Source: Saururus chinensis
Lineage: Eukaryota > Streptophyta > Magnoliopsida > Piperales > Saururaceae
DNA: 64,000 bases
Assembly: GCA_035235625.1 (NCBI GenBank)
Contig: CP141140.1
Span: forward strand, 17,194,685 to 17,258,684
Direction: 5' to 3'
Shown piece after piece: positions 25,075-36,206 of this stretch (position 1 is the stretch's first letter; each line of letters starts with the position of its first letter). Both the position numbers and the translations under genes were made by a program. The notes beneath the pieces were generated by a model. The model did not search any database. It saw only the letters and a program-made list of their open reading frames with translations, and was not told the DNA's origin.

Positions 25075-25558
25075 AGCTGTGAAGAGGCTTTTGTGGATGA
25101 GCCTGAGCATGAAAAAAAAATCGCAAGCAACTTTTTGTGAAATATAATAAAATTAGGGAATCACCATTAAGATTCTAGAAAAATTACTCTACCTTCATTT
25201 GCTCCCGCAAAATCTCGTATGAATCTTGAGCAGCCACAGCAATTTATTGCATGCATTCATGTGGTGTGTTGATGAAGATTTCATTTTGTTGATAACATTA
25301 ATGACAAGATTTATATGTGACCTAATATGTGGGGTGGGAGTGAGGGAATGAGCAGTAATTTCATATGGAGCCTTTCAGCTGTACTAGAGTGATCAAAATG
25401 AGATAGTAGAAAATGCTAAAAAGTGTCCTAATTCTAATATACATATAGGATTACGCAAAATCTTCACTTTTCGTCCACCCTTCAATAACCAAAACCTCTA
25501 AGGTTGAAATTGCAAAGTCCAATTGCAAAGTCCAACACCTTAAGACTTTCCATTGCTT

Positions 25559-25564
25559 CACGTG
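25559..25564. promoter_or_regulatory. G-box (CACGTG) upstream of CYP707A
   Basis: CACGTGAC/GTCACGTG lies about 490 bases upstream of the TATA box. G-box/ABRE-type sites bind bZIP and bHLH factors, and CYP707A genes are known to be induced by ABA. Its role here is inference. A 14-bp direct repeat (TTGCAAAGTCCAA twice) lies nearby at about 25508-25534. Confidence 0.35.
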
Positions 25565-25648
25565 ACCGACCTTGCCACCTAATATGCTTGGTTTTCCACA
25601 ACATTCTCCAGTCCACTCATCTCTTGTTCGTTGGAAGCTTTATCACAA

Positions 25649-27070
25649 TGATAAGTATCACATCTATATTTATTTTATATGTCTTTTTACCTTATTTGCT
25701 AGTATAGATTAGGTTAATTTAGAGTTAGTTATGATTTATTTAGATTAAGCTAGATATTAGTATTTTAGTTTAATTATTAATAATTTTATAGTTATTAGTA
25801 GTTTAGATGTGTATTTAAACAAAGTTGGAATTTAATTATATTCTACATGTCTAAAATATGGTATTTTATGTTTTGTAGGTAAAGTGCGCTTATTGAAGTA
25901 CTTGGACGATGTTTAAAATGCTTAAAAATAGTCTTCATATGCTTTAAAGTGATTTGGACAACTTTTCGGAGTTATAAACAAGTTAGAAATTAATATGGAC
26001 ACGAAGGAAAGCTTAATGAACAGAATATGAACAGTCCGGGAAAACAGAAACACTGTAGCCGATCGATCGGGTATGTAGGGCGATCGATCGGGATAACGTG
26101 AATTCAGATGAAAATACAGTGTAGCCGATCGATCGGGAATGTAGGGCAATCGATCGGCATAACATGCAGTTTCCTTGTTTGACCCAAATTCCAATCCTTT
26201 TCATATTGGACTTCTTCCTACGGAACTTATGCCTATAAAAAGACATATTTGGCTTAGAATTGGGGGATTCCAATAGATTTTAGGAAGAGAAAAATGAAGA
26301 AGAAGATGGAAGAGAACTCAAAGCTTTCAATGGAGATTCAAGTGCTTTCTTCTACAATAGAAGGCTAGACTTTTCTTTTACTTAGGAGTTGATGAAGCTA
26401 TAGATAAGTTTCAATTTCTTTTCTTTTTTAATTTAGATCTCAGTTGTGAATGATGACAATTGTATGATATGGATTTCCTTTTTAATGGAAGAGCTTTTAA
26501 TGTTTATTCAAGTTTATATTGATTTATTGTCTTGTAGATGATAGATTGATATGGTTTTGATATTTGCATCAATTCTAATTTCTGTGATTTAGATGAGATG
26601 GTCATACAATAGTTTTAATGTTCAGATAATTAATGACTTGGATGAGTTATACTAAGATTAGACGGGTCATGCCTATAGCTAGTTTAGTGTAGATGATTCG
26701 TGCTATTGTCGAAGATAGTTCATGTCATGGAAGTTAATCAATGATTCTTTTTGAAGTAATTCTAGCTTGTAGCTGAGAATACTTGTTCATGTTCACACTA
26801 GATTTAGATTAAAAGTTAAGGAATTGTTATGGTTCTATAGTGGATTCAATTTCCTAAGTAATTTCTATTATATTAATCTCTTATTTTTAGACTAGTTAAT
26901 TTATTTCCTTTACCTAATTAAAGTTTAAGTTTGATTTAGTTTTTAATCAGCAAATTCCTTTTTAGATTTAGTGATAATTCATCCGTCCCTGAGGTTCGAC
27001 AATCCTTAAATACTTATCTTAGTACAATTACCTTGTACACTTGCAAATGATTTAATTATAAACGATCACA
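25649..27070 (+). mobile_element. Probable solo LTR (TGATAAGTATC...GATCACA)
   Basis: The region starts TGATAAG and has a promoter-like TATAAAAA at about 26236. It ends in CCCTGAGGTTCGACAATCC...CACTTGC...GATCACA, a 3' pattern typical of long LTRs in plant Ty3/gypsy elements. Flanking pentamers CACAA and CACAC nearly agree if it ends at 27068. No coding sequence. Exact ends are uncertain by a few bases. Confidence 0.6.
26051..26158 (+). repeat. Four CGATCGATCGG-type motifs in the LTR
   Basis: The block GTAGCCGATCGATCGGG...GTAGGGCGATCGATCGG occurs, then repeats about 64 bases later with small changes (the last motif is CAATCGATCGG). The motifs lie upstream of the LTR TATA at ~26236, so they are placed where enhancers would sit. 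Confidence 0.7.
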
Positions 27071-27074
27071 CACC

Positions 27075-28075
27075 CTTTCTTTTCTTGTTCTTTTTTAGAT
27101 GTTTTTTACAAGGGGCGTATTAAGAAAAGCTTATATGAGCCCTAGTTTACTTTTGTTGAAGTGCCCCCATGCACCTTAAACGTTGGATCTTGATTTGGAA
27201 ATGAAGATCAAAACAGGTTGCATGCAAGCTTTCTTTTTTGATATGTGCTGTTAAATTGAAATCTAACGGCCCACAGTACTGCAATGAGCTAGGACACATA
27301 CTAACATGACTCGTACATATTTCAATAAAAATCTTAGTTCATTCAAATGAGCTAGCATAAAATATGCTGATACATGTGTGTTGAACGCTTGTTAGCCAAA
27401 CTATTTATATAGCACATTAGGCAAATAAGGGTGAATGGGGTTTGAATCATTAGCCCGTCCTGGTTAGAAAGAGCCACCATTTCTTATTATGCATATTTCC
27501 TAATATATACTCTCTAACGCATATAAACTTTTTCTTTGTAGAGCATATATAATTAGGAAAAAATTAAGATACATCAAGTGTATATAGGAGCATATAGGTT
27601 GGGTGCATTATCTGTTGTTCAATCGAGATTTAACTACATGTACAAAATAGAAGGGGTGATTCATACCTATTTGCCCTTTGATTTGAATTTGTCACTGAAC
27701 AAAGCATTAGAGTCACACACCACATATACACCAACCGTAATGCATGGTATATCTAGTATACAATACACCCATAGGTGTGTATACCCCAATTTATATTATA
27801 AATAAGTATATATATTTTGCTACCTCGTGACAGTAATAAGATGAATTTAATAGTTATAGCAATTATTACGATGGATATATATTGGATATATATATGAGAA
27901 TATGCAAGAAAAATTTCAGACCTAATTCACCTTGTCCCGGCCCAGCTCAACAATTCAACATATATACTCACTCTGTCATACTTTAATAGCTTTATATAAT
28001 TTATTTTAAAAAATTAAATAAAGTTATTAATATGAGTCTTAAAAAATATAATAAAATAATAAAAGATACTGCGGC
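27075..28075. other. AT-rich intergenic DNA; MITE-like end near 27960-28050
   Basis: No gene. ACTCACTCTGTCATACTTTAATAGC at 27965-27989 followed by an inverted AATAAAGTTATTAAT fits a Stowaway/mariner-type MITE related to copies at 32.57, 39.35 and 45.2 kb. Confidence 0.4.
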
Positions 28076-28800
28076 AGATGCGAGGGACAGACAGAAACAG
28101 AACATAACAAAGGGCAAAGGATGAGAAGAAAATTGCAGAGAAATCCAGAAAATAGACGTCATTTATAAGCTTTTCTCAGTAACCGAAAGCTTTTGCGCAC
28201 CGAGGGTACTATAGACATTTCAGATTCCATGGTGATCAATCCCTCGTGTTACGTAACGTATCTCCGGGCCGGTGCCGTATCTGCCATCTCATCGCTGTGG
28301 ACCGAAGCAGATGCCATTGGGCCCACCTAACCAGGGTTTGATCGGACGGCCCGAGTCTCCAAGAATTTATCTGGTCCAATCCCTTTCAAGGTCTCAGATG
28401 GAAACCCGAAATGTGGGCCCGGAGAGGCGTACGGAAAGCACGAGAAACGTCGGAACATTGGGGAGAGTGGGCCGCCACCGTCCTGCATGACGTATACCCG
28501 GCATCAGACGTCAGGTGGACGTCGCCGTCAATCTAGCTAGCAGAATACGTGTTCCAATCTGGGTGGTCCACGTCGAGAAAGTTCGGCTACGAGTAGGATG
28601 GGTAGCGGGGAAAAACCGGGTTCGGTTTAGCATGTCGGCGCCAACAGGGAGGGGTTGACCCCACCAGGTTTGGCAAGTATTCTGCCCATCCTACCCCTGT
28701 CCAATTGATCACCCCTTTCATCCGCCCGGATCAATGCTTTCCTAAAACGGACCCTGGTCGCTCCCTGCCATTTTCCGTTGCTTTACCCTCGTCTATATTT
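28076..28800. other. GC-rich island without a recognised gene
   Basis: Base composition changes abruptly from AT-rich to GC-rich, with many CG dinucleotides and ACGT cores (GACGT, TACGTA). Open frames are short and match no family I know. It could be the remains of a lost gene's promoter or first exon, or captured DNA in a transposon. Confidence 0.4.
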
Positions 28801-31304
28801 GGTTCTTTAAGATCACTTTAAGAAAATGGCATCATTCTAGGTACTCTCTTTGTATCTTATTAATAGTTACATTGATTTTTTAGATAAAATAAATTAAAAA
28901 TAAGATACATATTAAAGTCTCCCTTGCATGTTATACAATATATTGTTTTAAAGATTAAATGATCATTAATTATATGTATAAGCTTTATATTAACTTATAT
29001 ATAATAAGTAATTATGAATTTAAATTTTATAGGTTAAATATTATGTTATAAGTCAATTAAGATAATAGTATAGAAGTACTTTGTACCGTGGAGCACGTTT
29101 TTTATATTCAAGATTAATTTGGTGATTAATTTTATTTAATAAAGCTCTTTGGGGGGTTTTTAAAGGGTGTTAAAAATACGTGTATATATATAATATGTAA
29201 AAATATAAAAATTATTGTTAAGAAATATGCTATATAAGTTGGGCTTAAAAATAATTAAAAACATATAATAATATAAGATCTTATTTCATAGAGCTTATGG
29301 AGAACTTTCTAATGATGTTAAAAACGTACAAATCCGAACTCAGAAATATAAAATATTATATTATAAAATTAAAATTAACATAATCTAAAAAATATAAATT
29401 AGGTTTATAAGATTTTTACCTTTATAGGGATGAAAATAGATCAAATAGAGGTAATATAGGGATTCATGATATAAAATATGGGTCAAATATATTGATATTA
29501 ATTTAATTTAAAAAATTAAATAAAATACTTATTATAATTATAAGACAGATGGAGTATAATGAAGGGACAAATGAGCAATGTGTTACTAGTTATTAACGTG
29601 CTCGTATAAGGAAGATAAAGCCCCTATTGAAGGTGGACACATATAGATAAAAACCGACTACAGTCGGTTATCTCCAAAGGCTAATCAGCTATAACCGGTT
29701 TCAATAAGACAAAAACCATGCGCCCAATAGGGAGACTATAGGTGGTTACATTAAAAAATCTTCCCTCTCATGAATGTCTGGCTCTTGGTTCTGTTATAGG
29801 TGGGAGACCTTATTCTTCCTTCCATCAATATAGTTAGATGCCATAGACGTATTTATTTGGATAGATCTTTCTAGTAACTATAACAATTCGATCAAGGTTT
29901 AAAGTGCATAACCTCGAAATGAGTTGGCTTTTTAAATCAAGCTAAGAGTGCAATAAACAGTACAATTAGAGCCTTCTCGATGGAAATGAATGTGCCGTGA
30001 TCATAAGAAAATAGTGATACAAACGTGACCTGGTTCATCGGGCAATCTGGTTTGAGTAGCTGGTGTTTGACCACATTGTGTGGTCACAGTTGCTTCGATT
30101 TCTCTGGAGAACCGATTTGCGAATCTTGCAATTATCTGTAATAATGCGGCACGGCTAAGACATTGCAATAGTAGAAAGTTGATAAACAAATTACTGATGG
30201 CTGATGATAACCAAACAAGCAACAAGGTCCATGATCATTGGCTCATTGGCGACAAATCATGAATAGCTAATCTTCCTGTGATTTTCTGTTTGTAATGCAA
30301 ATAAATGAGTTTAATTCTGTTTATAAGGGAAGCTATTAATTTTGAGCATATCATAAAGTACGAAGATTTGGAGTAGTGAGTAGTTAGATCTCCTAATACA
30401 AATGAGATAATAACAAGATTAATAAAATATGAGTTAAACAATTAACAAAAGCTTCATATTTTTTTCTTTATGGTAAATTATACATAATTTATATTCTCCT
30501 CAGGGACGGCTTGATACAATTAGAGGCTTAAGGTGAGAAGTTTAAATTAAAATTTTTTATATTTTAAATAAAATAATTATATAATTAATTAATTATTTAT
30601 ATATAATTAATATTTTTATTTAAATATATTTTTTTATTATTTGGATTAAGGGAAAGCTGGAGAAAGGAAAGGATTCTATTTAAAATCCCCTCGTTTCCTT
30701 GGTGAAGTGTGAAAAAAGAAAGTGGGGTAGAAAGCAAAGGAAAGGGCGTGAAAATAGAGCCCAAAATTTTCCAACCCTTAGACCGTAGATTTTAGAAGAA
30801 AATTCACAGGTTAAGGTTGATACGCGTGAAGAAGTTTGTATATCTTCTTTTGCCTTCTCTTTCCTGCGTCAGCTTTTCTTGTTAAAGAAAACGTTATTAT
30901 TGTTAAAGCTCACGTCGAGACCAGTACTCAGAACCAGATGGGTCTTCCACCCAACGACCTGTCATTGAAAGGATTAAAGTTGAAGGATTTGGGCTTAGGA
31001 CCAGGGGGGAGGAGGGGGCGCCGGAGAGCCACTGGCAGTTAAAGTTGCAATAGTCCTACAGGCGCTTGGGGGTCCAAATGGAGTTGTTAAATGGAGAGGT
31101 TGGCGAACCCACCCATCTCCAGCTGCAACTGGTTGTTGAATTGCCAAAACACCTCGTTCTTCTCCATCTCTCTCCCTCCTTCTCAACTACGTCCCTCTAT
31201 CTCTCTGCAAAGTCCCAAGTACCACTTTGAAACAATCTCTGCAGGAACCGATTGAAAAGGTGATTTCGGCCTATTTCACACTTAGTCTACAGAGAAATGA
31301 GGAT
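28801..31304. other. Intergenic, no gene recognised
   Basis: AT-rich with MITE-like fragments (28845-28900 and 29500-29565, the latter ending GATGGAGTATAAT). 30.8-31.3 kb is less AT-rich, but its short open frames have no recognisable similarity. Confidence 0.45.
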
Positions 31305-31795
31305 TTATAAACAATCACTGTGAAAGCTGGTTCGTAAGCGATTTTGGCCTGCTTTTTCTAAGTAGGTCGGTAGAGAAAACAAGGATTTATAAAAAAGGGG
31401 AGCAGAGGAAGAGAAGAGGGAGACTGAGAGAGAAGGTGCGAGGAAGGAGGTGCAAGAGGAAGCATGTTGATTTGTCAGTACGAAGGAAACCGATAGGATC
31501 TGAAAAGGAAACAAGAATCGCAAAGAAGAAGAAGACAGATCCGTCCAAGATGGTTCTTGGGATGACGGTTCAGTTGAGTCAACAAGTGTAACCTCATTCT
31601 CCACATGAATCTGGAGAGCCATCGGTATGGGCGGCACATTCACCTCTAGGATCCCCTCCAAAACTTGAACCACCTGCCCCATGGATGGCCTATGATCCTC
31701 ATCATCCTGAATGCACCAACAGGTAACTCGGCACACCCTCTCCACCTCCTACAGGTTGGCGTCGCACCCCAACCTACCGTATGGTGGCGGGCTTT
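31305..31795 (-). pseudogene. C-terminal fragment of an S-domain (G-type lectin) receptor-like kinase
   Basis: The minus strand encodes GRLGCDANL, a stop, then EVERVCRVTCWCIQDDEDHR, followed by PSMGQVVQVLEG and NVPPIP. This is the end of the kinase domain (subdomain XI with its invariant Arg) of plant receptor-like kinases of the G-type lectin S-receptor class. The in-frame TAG before EVERV and the absence of the rest of the kinase, transmembrane and lectin domains show a truncated relic. Function: none expected. Confidence 0.8.
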
Positions 31796-31799
31796 TCCT

Positions 31800-32772
31800 G
31801 GGATGCAACCAAACACCGGAAAGTTTTCAGGAATTCATTTCCCTTCCGAGGCTTTTTTCCAATCCAAACTTAGCCTTATTAATTTTTTATATTTAAATTT
31901 TACTAATAAATAAAAGAAAAAATAATAATTATCCATTAAAAAAAAGTAAAGCTATAAACTTAGAAGGTAATTTTTTTTTTAAAAAAGTATTTTTTTATTT
32001 AACCATATGCAATACTCTTTGTCTAGATATTTATCTTTAAGTGGACTAATTTGAATTGCCAAAGAAAAAAGAGACTACCCTTCAAAAATATGTAACATTG
32101 TTTTATAGAATGGGATGAAAGCAAAGCAAAAGGAAAAAAACGGAGATAAGAAAGAGTATGCATTGGATGAGGAACAATCACGGTGATTCCTTTAATAAAA
32201 TAGAAAAAAAATATTAAAGAAAGAAAAAAATGAAGGGCCAACCACTTGATAATTCATTCGTTTATATATTAATAAACCTTTTTTGTGGTAGGGCCTTAGG
32301 TAATTTCCTAAGTTGCCTAAGGTATTAAGCTCCATTTGGCAAAAAAAATTTAGTCTATAATAATAACTTCATTTTGTTTAATTTAAGTAGTTGGGTACTT
32401 AAAAAATATCTTAAACTTATTTTTATTTCTTTTAGATGTGGGCTTCACCATCAAATAAAAACTATTATTTTTTTAAAATATAGAAGTAATACATGACGGA
32501 TGGAGTATGAATTGTGGTAATGATGCACATAACTATTATTGGTTATGATTTATGAAAATAGGCACATGACTCATATTCTCCGTCCCACATTAATAACTTT
32601 ATTTGGTTTTAAAAAATAAACTAAACATTTTAAATTACTTTGAAAACACAAATAAAGCTATTATTTTCATATTTAAGAAATATGACACAAAATAGATGAT
32701 TTTTTTTAAATCATCTATTTATCTTCTTCCTCCACCACCAGCACTACCAACTGCCACTATTCCTCAAGCACC
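31800..32772. other. AT-rich DNA with MITE-like repeats, no gene
   Basis: 32345-32516 matches 45225-45366 over a long stretch (GGGTACTTAAAAAA..., GGGCTTCACCAT.AAATAAAAA.TACTATT) and ends GATGGAGTATG. 32573-32690 starts CTCCGTCCCACATTAATAAC and carries an internal inverted repeat. Both look like Stowaway/mariner-type MITEs. Confidence 0.5.
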
Positions 32773-33143
32773 CTGTTGTGCACGATGATCCCATGATGAT
32801 CTGATTCTATTTTATCTCTTTTATTTATGCTGCCTTAAACTATTTATTATTGTAATAGTTTAATTTGCTTTGGTTTGGTTTAATTGTAAAACGATGTTGG
32901 TTCAGTTAGTGGCTCGGGCTAGCCGACCCACTAACTGGTGGGTTCACCTAGGGAACTGGACCGACCTAGTTGGGGCTGGCATGACTCCCTAGGGGACTGG
33001 TCATCCCCTATATGGGGCGGCCCTCTCTTGTTTTGCTGGTTATGCAATTAAAGAACTCAGATTTCCTCCCCCTTCTTCTTTCTTCCTTCCCTTTCACTTT
33101 ATAGACCTCCTAGGTACCGATTGTGTCATTCCCAGGCACATCA
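32773..33143 (+). repeat. 5' LTR of a truncated Ty3/gypsy element
   Basis: The right end is fixed by CA at 33142-33143, two bases before a tRNA-Met-type primer-binding site. The left end (TGTTGTGCACGATG) is the best TG candidate but is inferred, because no 3' LTR remains for comparison. Confidence 0.55.
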
Positions 33144-33144
33144 T

Positions 33145-33156
33145 TGGTATCGGAGC
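33145..33156 (+). other. Primer-binding site (initiator tRNA-Met type)
   Basis: TGGTATCGGAGC differs by one base from the plant iMet primer-binding site TGGTATCAGAGC. It sits directly after the LTR. Confidence 0.8.
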
Positions 33157-33171
33157 ATATGATCCCCGGCC

Positions 33172-36057
33172 ATGGCTCGAGGAAAACAGGCTGCCATCTC
33201 CGAGGTTCCTTCAGAGAAGGAGGCCCCTGCCTCAGCGTCGACTGACAGTCCAAAGACCATCCCGACTGCCAATGAAGCTTCGCTGTCAAAAATCTTGGCT
33301 GCGGTACAGACCCTCGCAATACGGATGACAAGCATGGAGACGAAGCACGAGGCGCATGCACAGTTCATGACTGCGCTCGTAGCGGCCATTCTACCTGGGC
33401 CGCCCGTTGCTGCTACCCAAGAGAAGGGCAGGTCGTCCCAGCCTTCTGAGCCGATCCTTCCCTAACCCCCAGCCCCAGCTGGCCTTGACGCGAGGGTATT
33501 TCCAGGCCCTGCGCACTTTGGCGCTGACAATCAAGCACTTGGGGGAAGGCGCCAGGCTTGGGACATGCGAGGCATACCAGGTATTCGAGAAAATGCCCCT
33601 GTGATGCCGCCCCCTCCAAATCAGTTCCAAGACACAGAGGAGGAGTTGGACGAGTTTCCTGGGCATCGTGGGGGGTTGCGCGGGGGAGCAGAACCCCGCT
33701 TGGCTCGCCTACAATTTCCCCACTATAATGGCGATGACAATCAGATCGAATGGTTGTACAAGGCTGAGAAATTCTTCGCTTACCAAGGGACACATTCTGA
33801 GGCTGAACGTCTGCGCATCGCCGCCTTCCATCTTGATGGGGACGCTTCGGTCTGGTTTTAGAGTTTCGAAAAGGAGGTGTGCTACCCCACATGGGTTGCC
33901 TTATCCGACGAGCTTTGCATTCAGTTTGGGCAGAATGAATTCCAGGACTTCAACAAAATGCTTTCCTCCCTACGACAAACTACCACTGTCCGTGCATATT
34001 ACACCGAGTTTATGAAGATAGCGAACCGACTTCCAGAGTGGCCGGTGGCTGCCTTGGTGGGCACCTTCAAGCGGGGACTAAAGTCAGAAATCTCAGAGGA
34101 GATGCGCCACTTCCCTTGCACCAGTACGCAGGATGTTGTGCGTCACGCCCGCATCGAGGAAGAGAAGCTCCTAAGGCAGCGCAAAGGTGGACGTCTGGGG
34201 CCTCCGTCCCAACCTATGGGGAGTGTCAACCCAATGACAGTGCCCAATATAACCCCAGCACAAGGTCGTCTTGGCCAGCAGGTTGCATCAAGTCCAATTG
34301 TTCGACAGCTCACACCAGCACAGATGGACGAGCGACGGGCAAAAGGGCTCTGCTTTCGTTGTGATGAGAAATTCGTTCTGGGGCACCGTTGTTCGGTTAA
34401 AGGCAGCTTACTCATGGAGGAGGTCGAAGCGGACAGCCAAGATGGGGCCGGATTTGATGATTGTTCCCAGGAGGACGTGCTGCCCAAAATTTTCGTCCAT
34501 GCTTTTTCGGGGGCATTCACTCTGCGCACGATGCGAGTTCAGGGATTCCTTAAGCGGGAACAGGTGGCTATCTTGATCGACAGCGGATCTACTCATAATT
34601 TTATCAACGATAAGGTAGCCCATCGGCTGGGTTGTTTTGTCACAGACTCAAAGCCATTTGATGTGCTGATTGACGACGGTAAACATCTTCGGAGCACATG
34701 GGTGTGTTCTCAGGTTACGCTCTCTGTTCAGGGCCATTCGTTTGTTACCAATCTATTTTTGCTGCCCACGAAGGGGGCGGATGTGGTGCTAGGCGTACAG
34801 TGGCTGCAGGAGTTGGGAGATGTGGTTTGGAATTTCAGGGACATGGTAATGGATTTCGAGCTGAACGGGCAGCAAGTTCGGATTGCAGGCTCGCGACCAG
34901 GCGCTCTCCAATCCGCCCAGGCCGTGAGCTCCTTCTTCCGGTTTGCCCCCCATGGCCTCCTCTTGCAGCAGCGAGCTACACTTGACGTGCCTCAGGATGA
35001 CTTACCTTCTGATATGCAGGAGTTATTGACTGCCTACCAAGACCTCTTCCACGAACCACAGGGTCTTCCTCCGGTCCGTCCTCATGACCATCATATACCT
35101 ATTATTCTAGGCGCAGCCCCTGCCAATGCTCGTCCGTACCGCTATCCCCACATCCAGAAATCCGAGATCGAGAAGCTTGTCGCGGACATGCTCTAGTCCG
35201 GCATCATCCGTCCTAGTACGAGTTCATACTCATCTCCCGTGTTGCTAGTCCGTAAGAAGGATGGGTCGTGGCGGTTCTGTGTTGACTATCGTGCATTGAA
35301 CGCCATTACCGTCAAGGACAAGTACCCCATACCGGTGATTGAGGAGCTATTGGATGAGTTCACCGGGGCCACGGTCTTCAGTAAGCTCGACCTATGTTCG
35401 GGCTATCATCAAATACGGGTGCAGCCGACAGATGTGCACAAGACGGCGTTCCAGACACACGACGGTCATTTCGAGTTCCTCGTGATGCCCTTTGGGCTGA
35501 CCAACGCCCCATCCACCTTTCAATGATTAATGAATGATCTTTTTCGGTCGTTCTTGCGTCATTATATACTGGTCTTCTTTGATGATATCTTGGTATACAG
35601 CTGCTCATGGTCGGATCACTTGCTGCATCTCAGGTCGGTCTTCTCTATACTGCGCACTAACTCTCTCTTTTTGAAACGTTCGAAGTGTTCCTTTGGCAGT
35701 CCCCAGGTGGATTATTTGGGCCATATTATTTCGAAGAGCGGTGTGGCTACCAACCCGGCCAAGGTGGCCGCTATGTTGTCTTGGCCGCCACCTACATGTG
35801 TTCGGGCACTCCGGGGATTTCTAGGCCTTACAGGTTATTATCGGCATTTCATCCATCAATATGGCGAGTTGGCTCGACCTCTTACAGAGTTGCTCAAGAA
35901 GGGGGCCTTCGTGTGGTCCCCGGAGGCTGAGGCGGCGTTTGAGGGTCTTAAGCAGGCTATGGCCTCCGCCCCGGTTCTACTCTTACCCGATTTCAGCCGG
36001 CCGTTTGTGGTGGAGACCGACGCCTCAGAGTCGGGCTTAGGGGCAGTTCTTTTGTAG
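33172..36057 (+). pseudogene. Ty3/gypsy gag-pol, one frame with five stops
   Basis: Gag begins MARGKQAAISEVP and includes the retrotransposon-gag domain (~33690-34150). A CFRCDEKFVLGHRC knuckle-like motif follows at ~34351-34392. The protease has an LIDSGSTHNFI active site near 34575. The reverse transcriptase shows [29 protein letters not shown] and FFDDILVYS. RNase H starts at [14 protein letters not shown] and is cut off. The whole 2.9 kb stays in a single frame, broken only by stops at 33463, 33859, 35194, 35524 and 36055. There is no integrase. Nonsense mutations plus truncation make it inactive. Confidence 0.9.
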
Positions 36058-36206
36058 GACGAGCGACCCATAGCTTATTTCAGCAAGGCATTGGCTGGCC
36101 GCTCCCTATCCCTGTCAGTGTATGAGAAAGGCCAGCCAATGCCTTGCTGAAATAAGCTATGGGTCACTCGTCCTACAAAAGAACTGCCCCTAAGCCCGAC
36201 TCTGAG
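36024..36206. repeat. 77-bp inverted repeat (fold-back) at the broken end of the gypsy element
   Basis: 36024-36100 and 36130-36206 are reverse complements with about one mismatch, separated by 29 bases. The left arm is normal RNase H coding sequence; the right arm is its inverted copy. The spacer also matches continuing RNase H sequence, so only the right arm is extra. Confidence 0.95.

Larger units (their letters stand above)
32773..36206 (+). mobile_element. Ty3/gypsy retrotransposon, 3' half missing
   Basis: The order is 5' LTR, primer-binding site, gag, protease, reverse transcriptase and the start of RNase H. The element then breaks at a fold-back. Integrase, the polypurine tract and the 3' LTR are absent. 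The short LTR and gag-pol in one frame resemble plant chromoviruses (possibly Reina-like), but the lineage was not tested. It cannot move on its own. Confidence 0.85.

Noticed and set aside
24876..25130. N-terminal extension of CYP707A (the frame stays open upstream of the ATG)
   Set aside because: No ATG between the TATA box and 24875; the extended peptide is not P450-like, while the chosen start gives the normal membrane anchor.
26051..26158. CRISPR-like or satellite interpretation of the CGATCGATCGG motifs
   Set aside because: Only four short motifs with unequal spacing inside an LTR of a plant genome.
30001..30262. Overlapping short frames on both strands near 30.1 kb
   Set aside because: Short, no family similarity and no splice-site support.
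33413..33892. 159-codon minus-strand frame in the gypsy gag region
   Set aside because: Antisense shadow of the plus-strand gag frame.
33172..36057. Functional gag-pol with stop-codon readthrough
   Set aside because: Five stops in different domains plus missing integrase and 3' LTR; readthrough cannot explain this.
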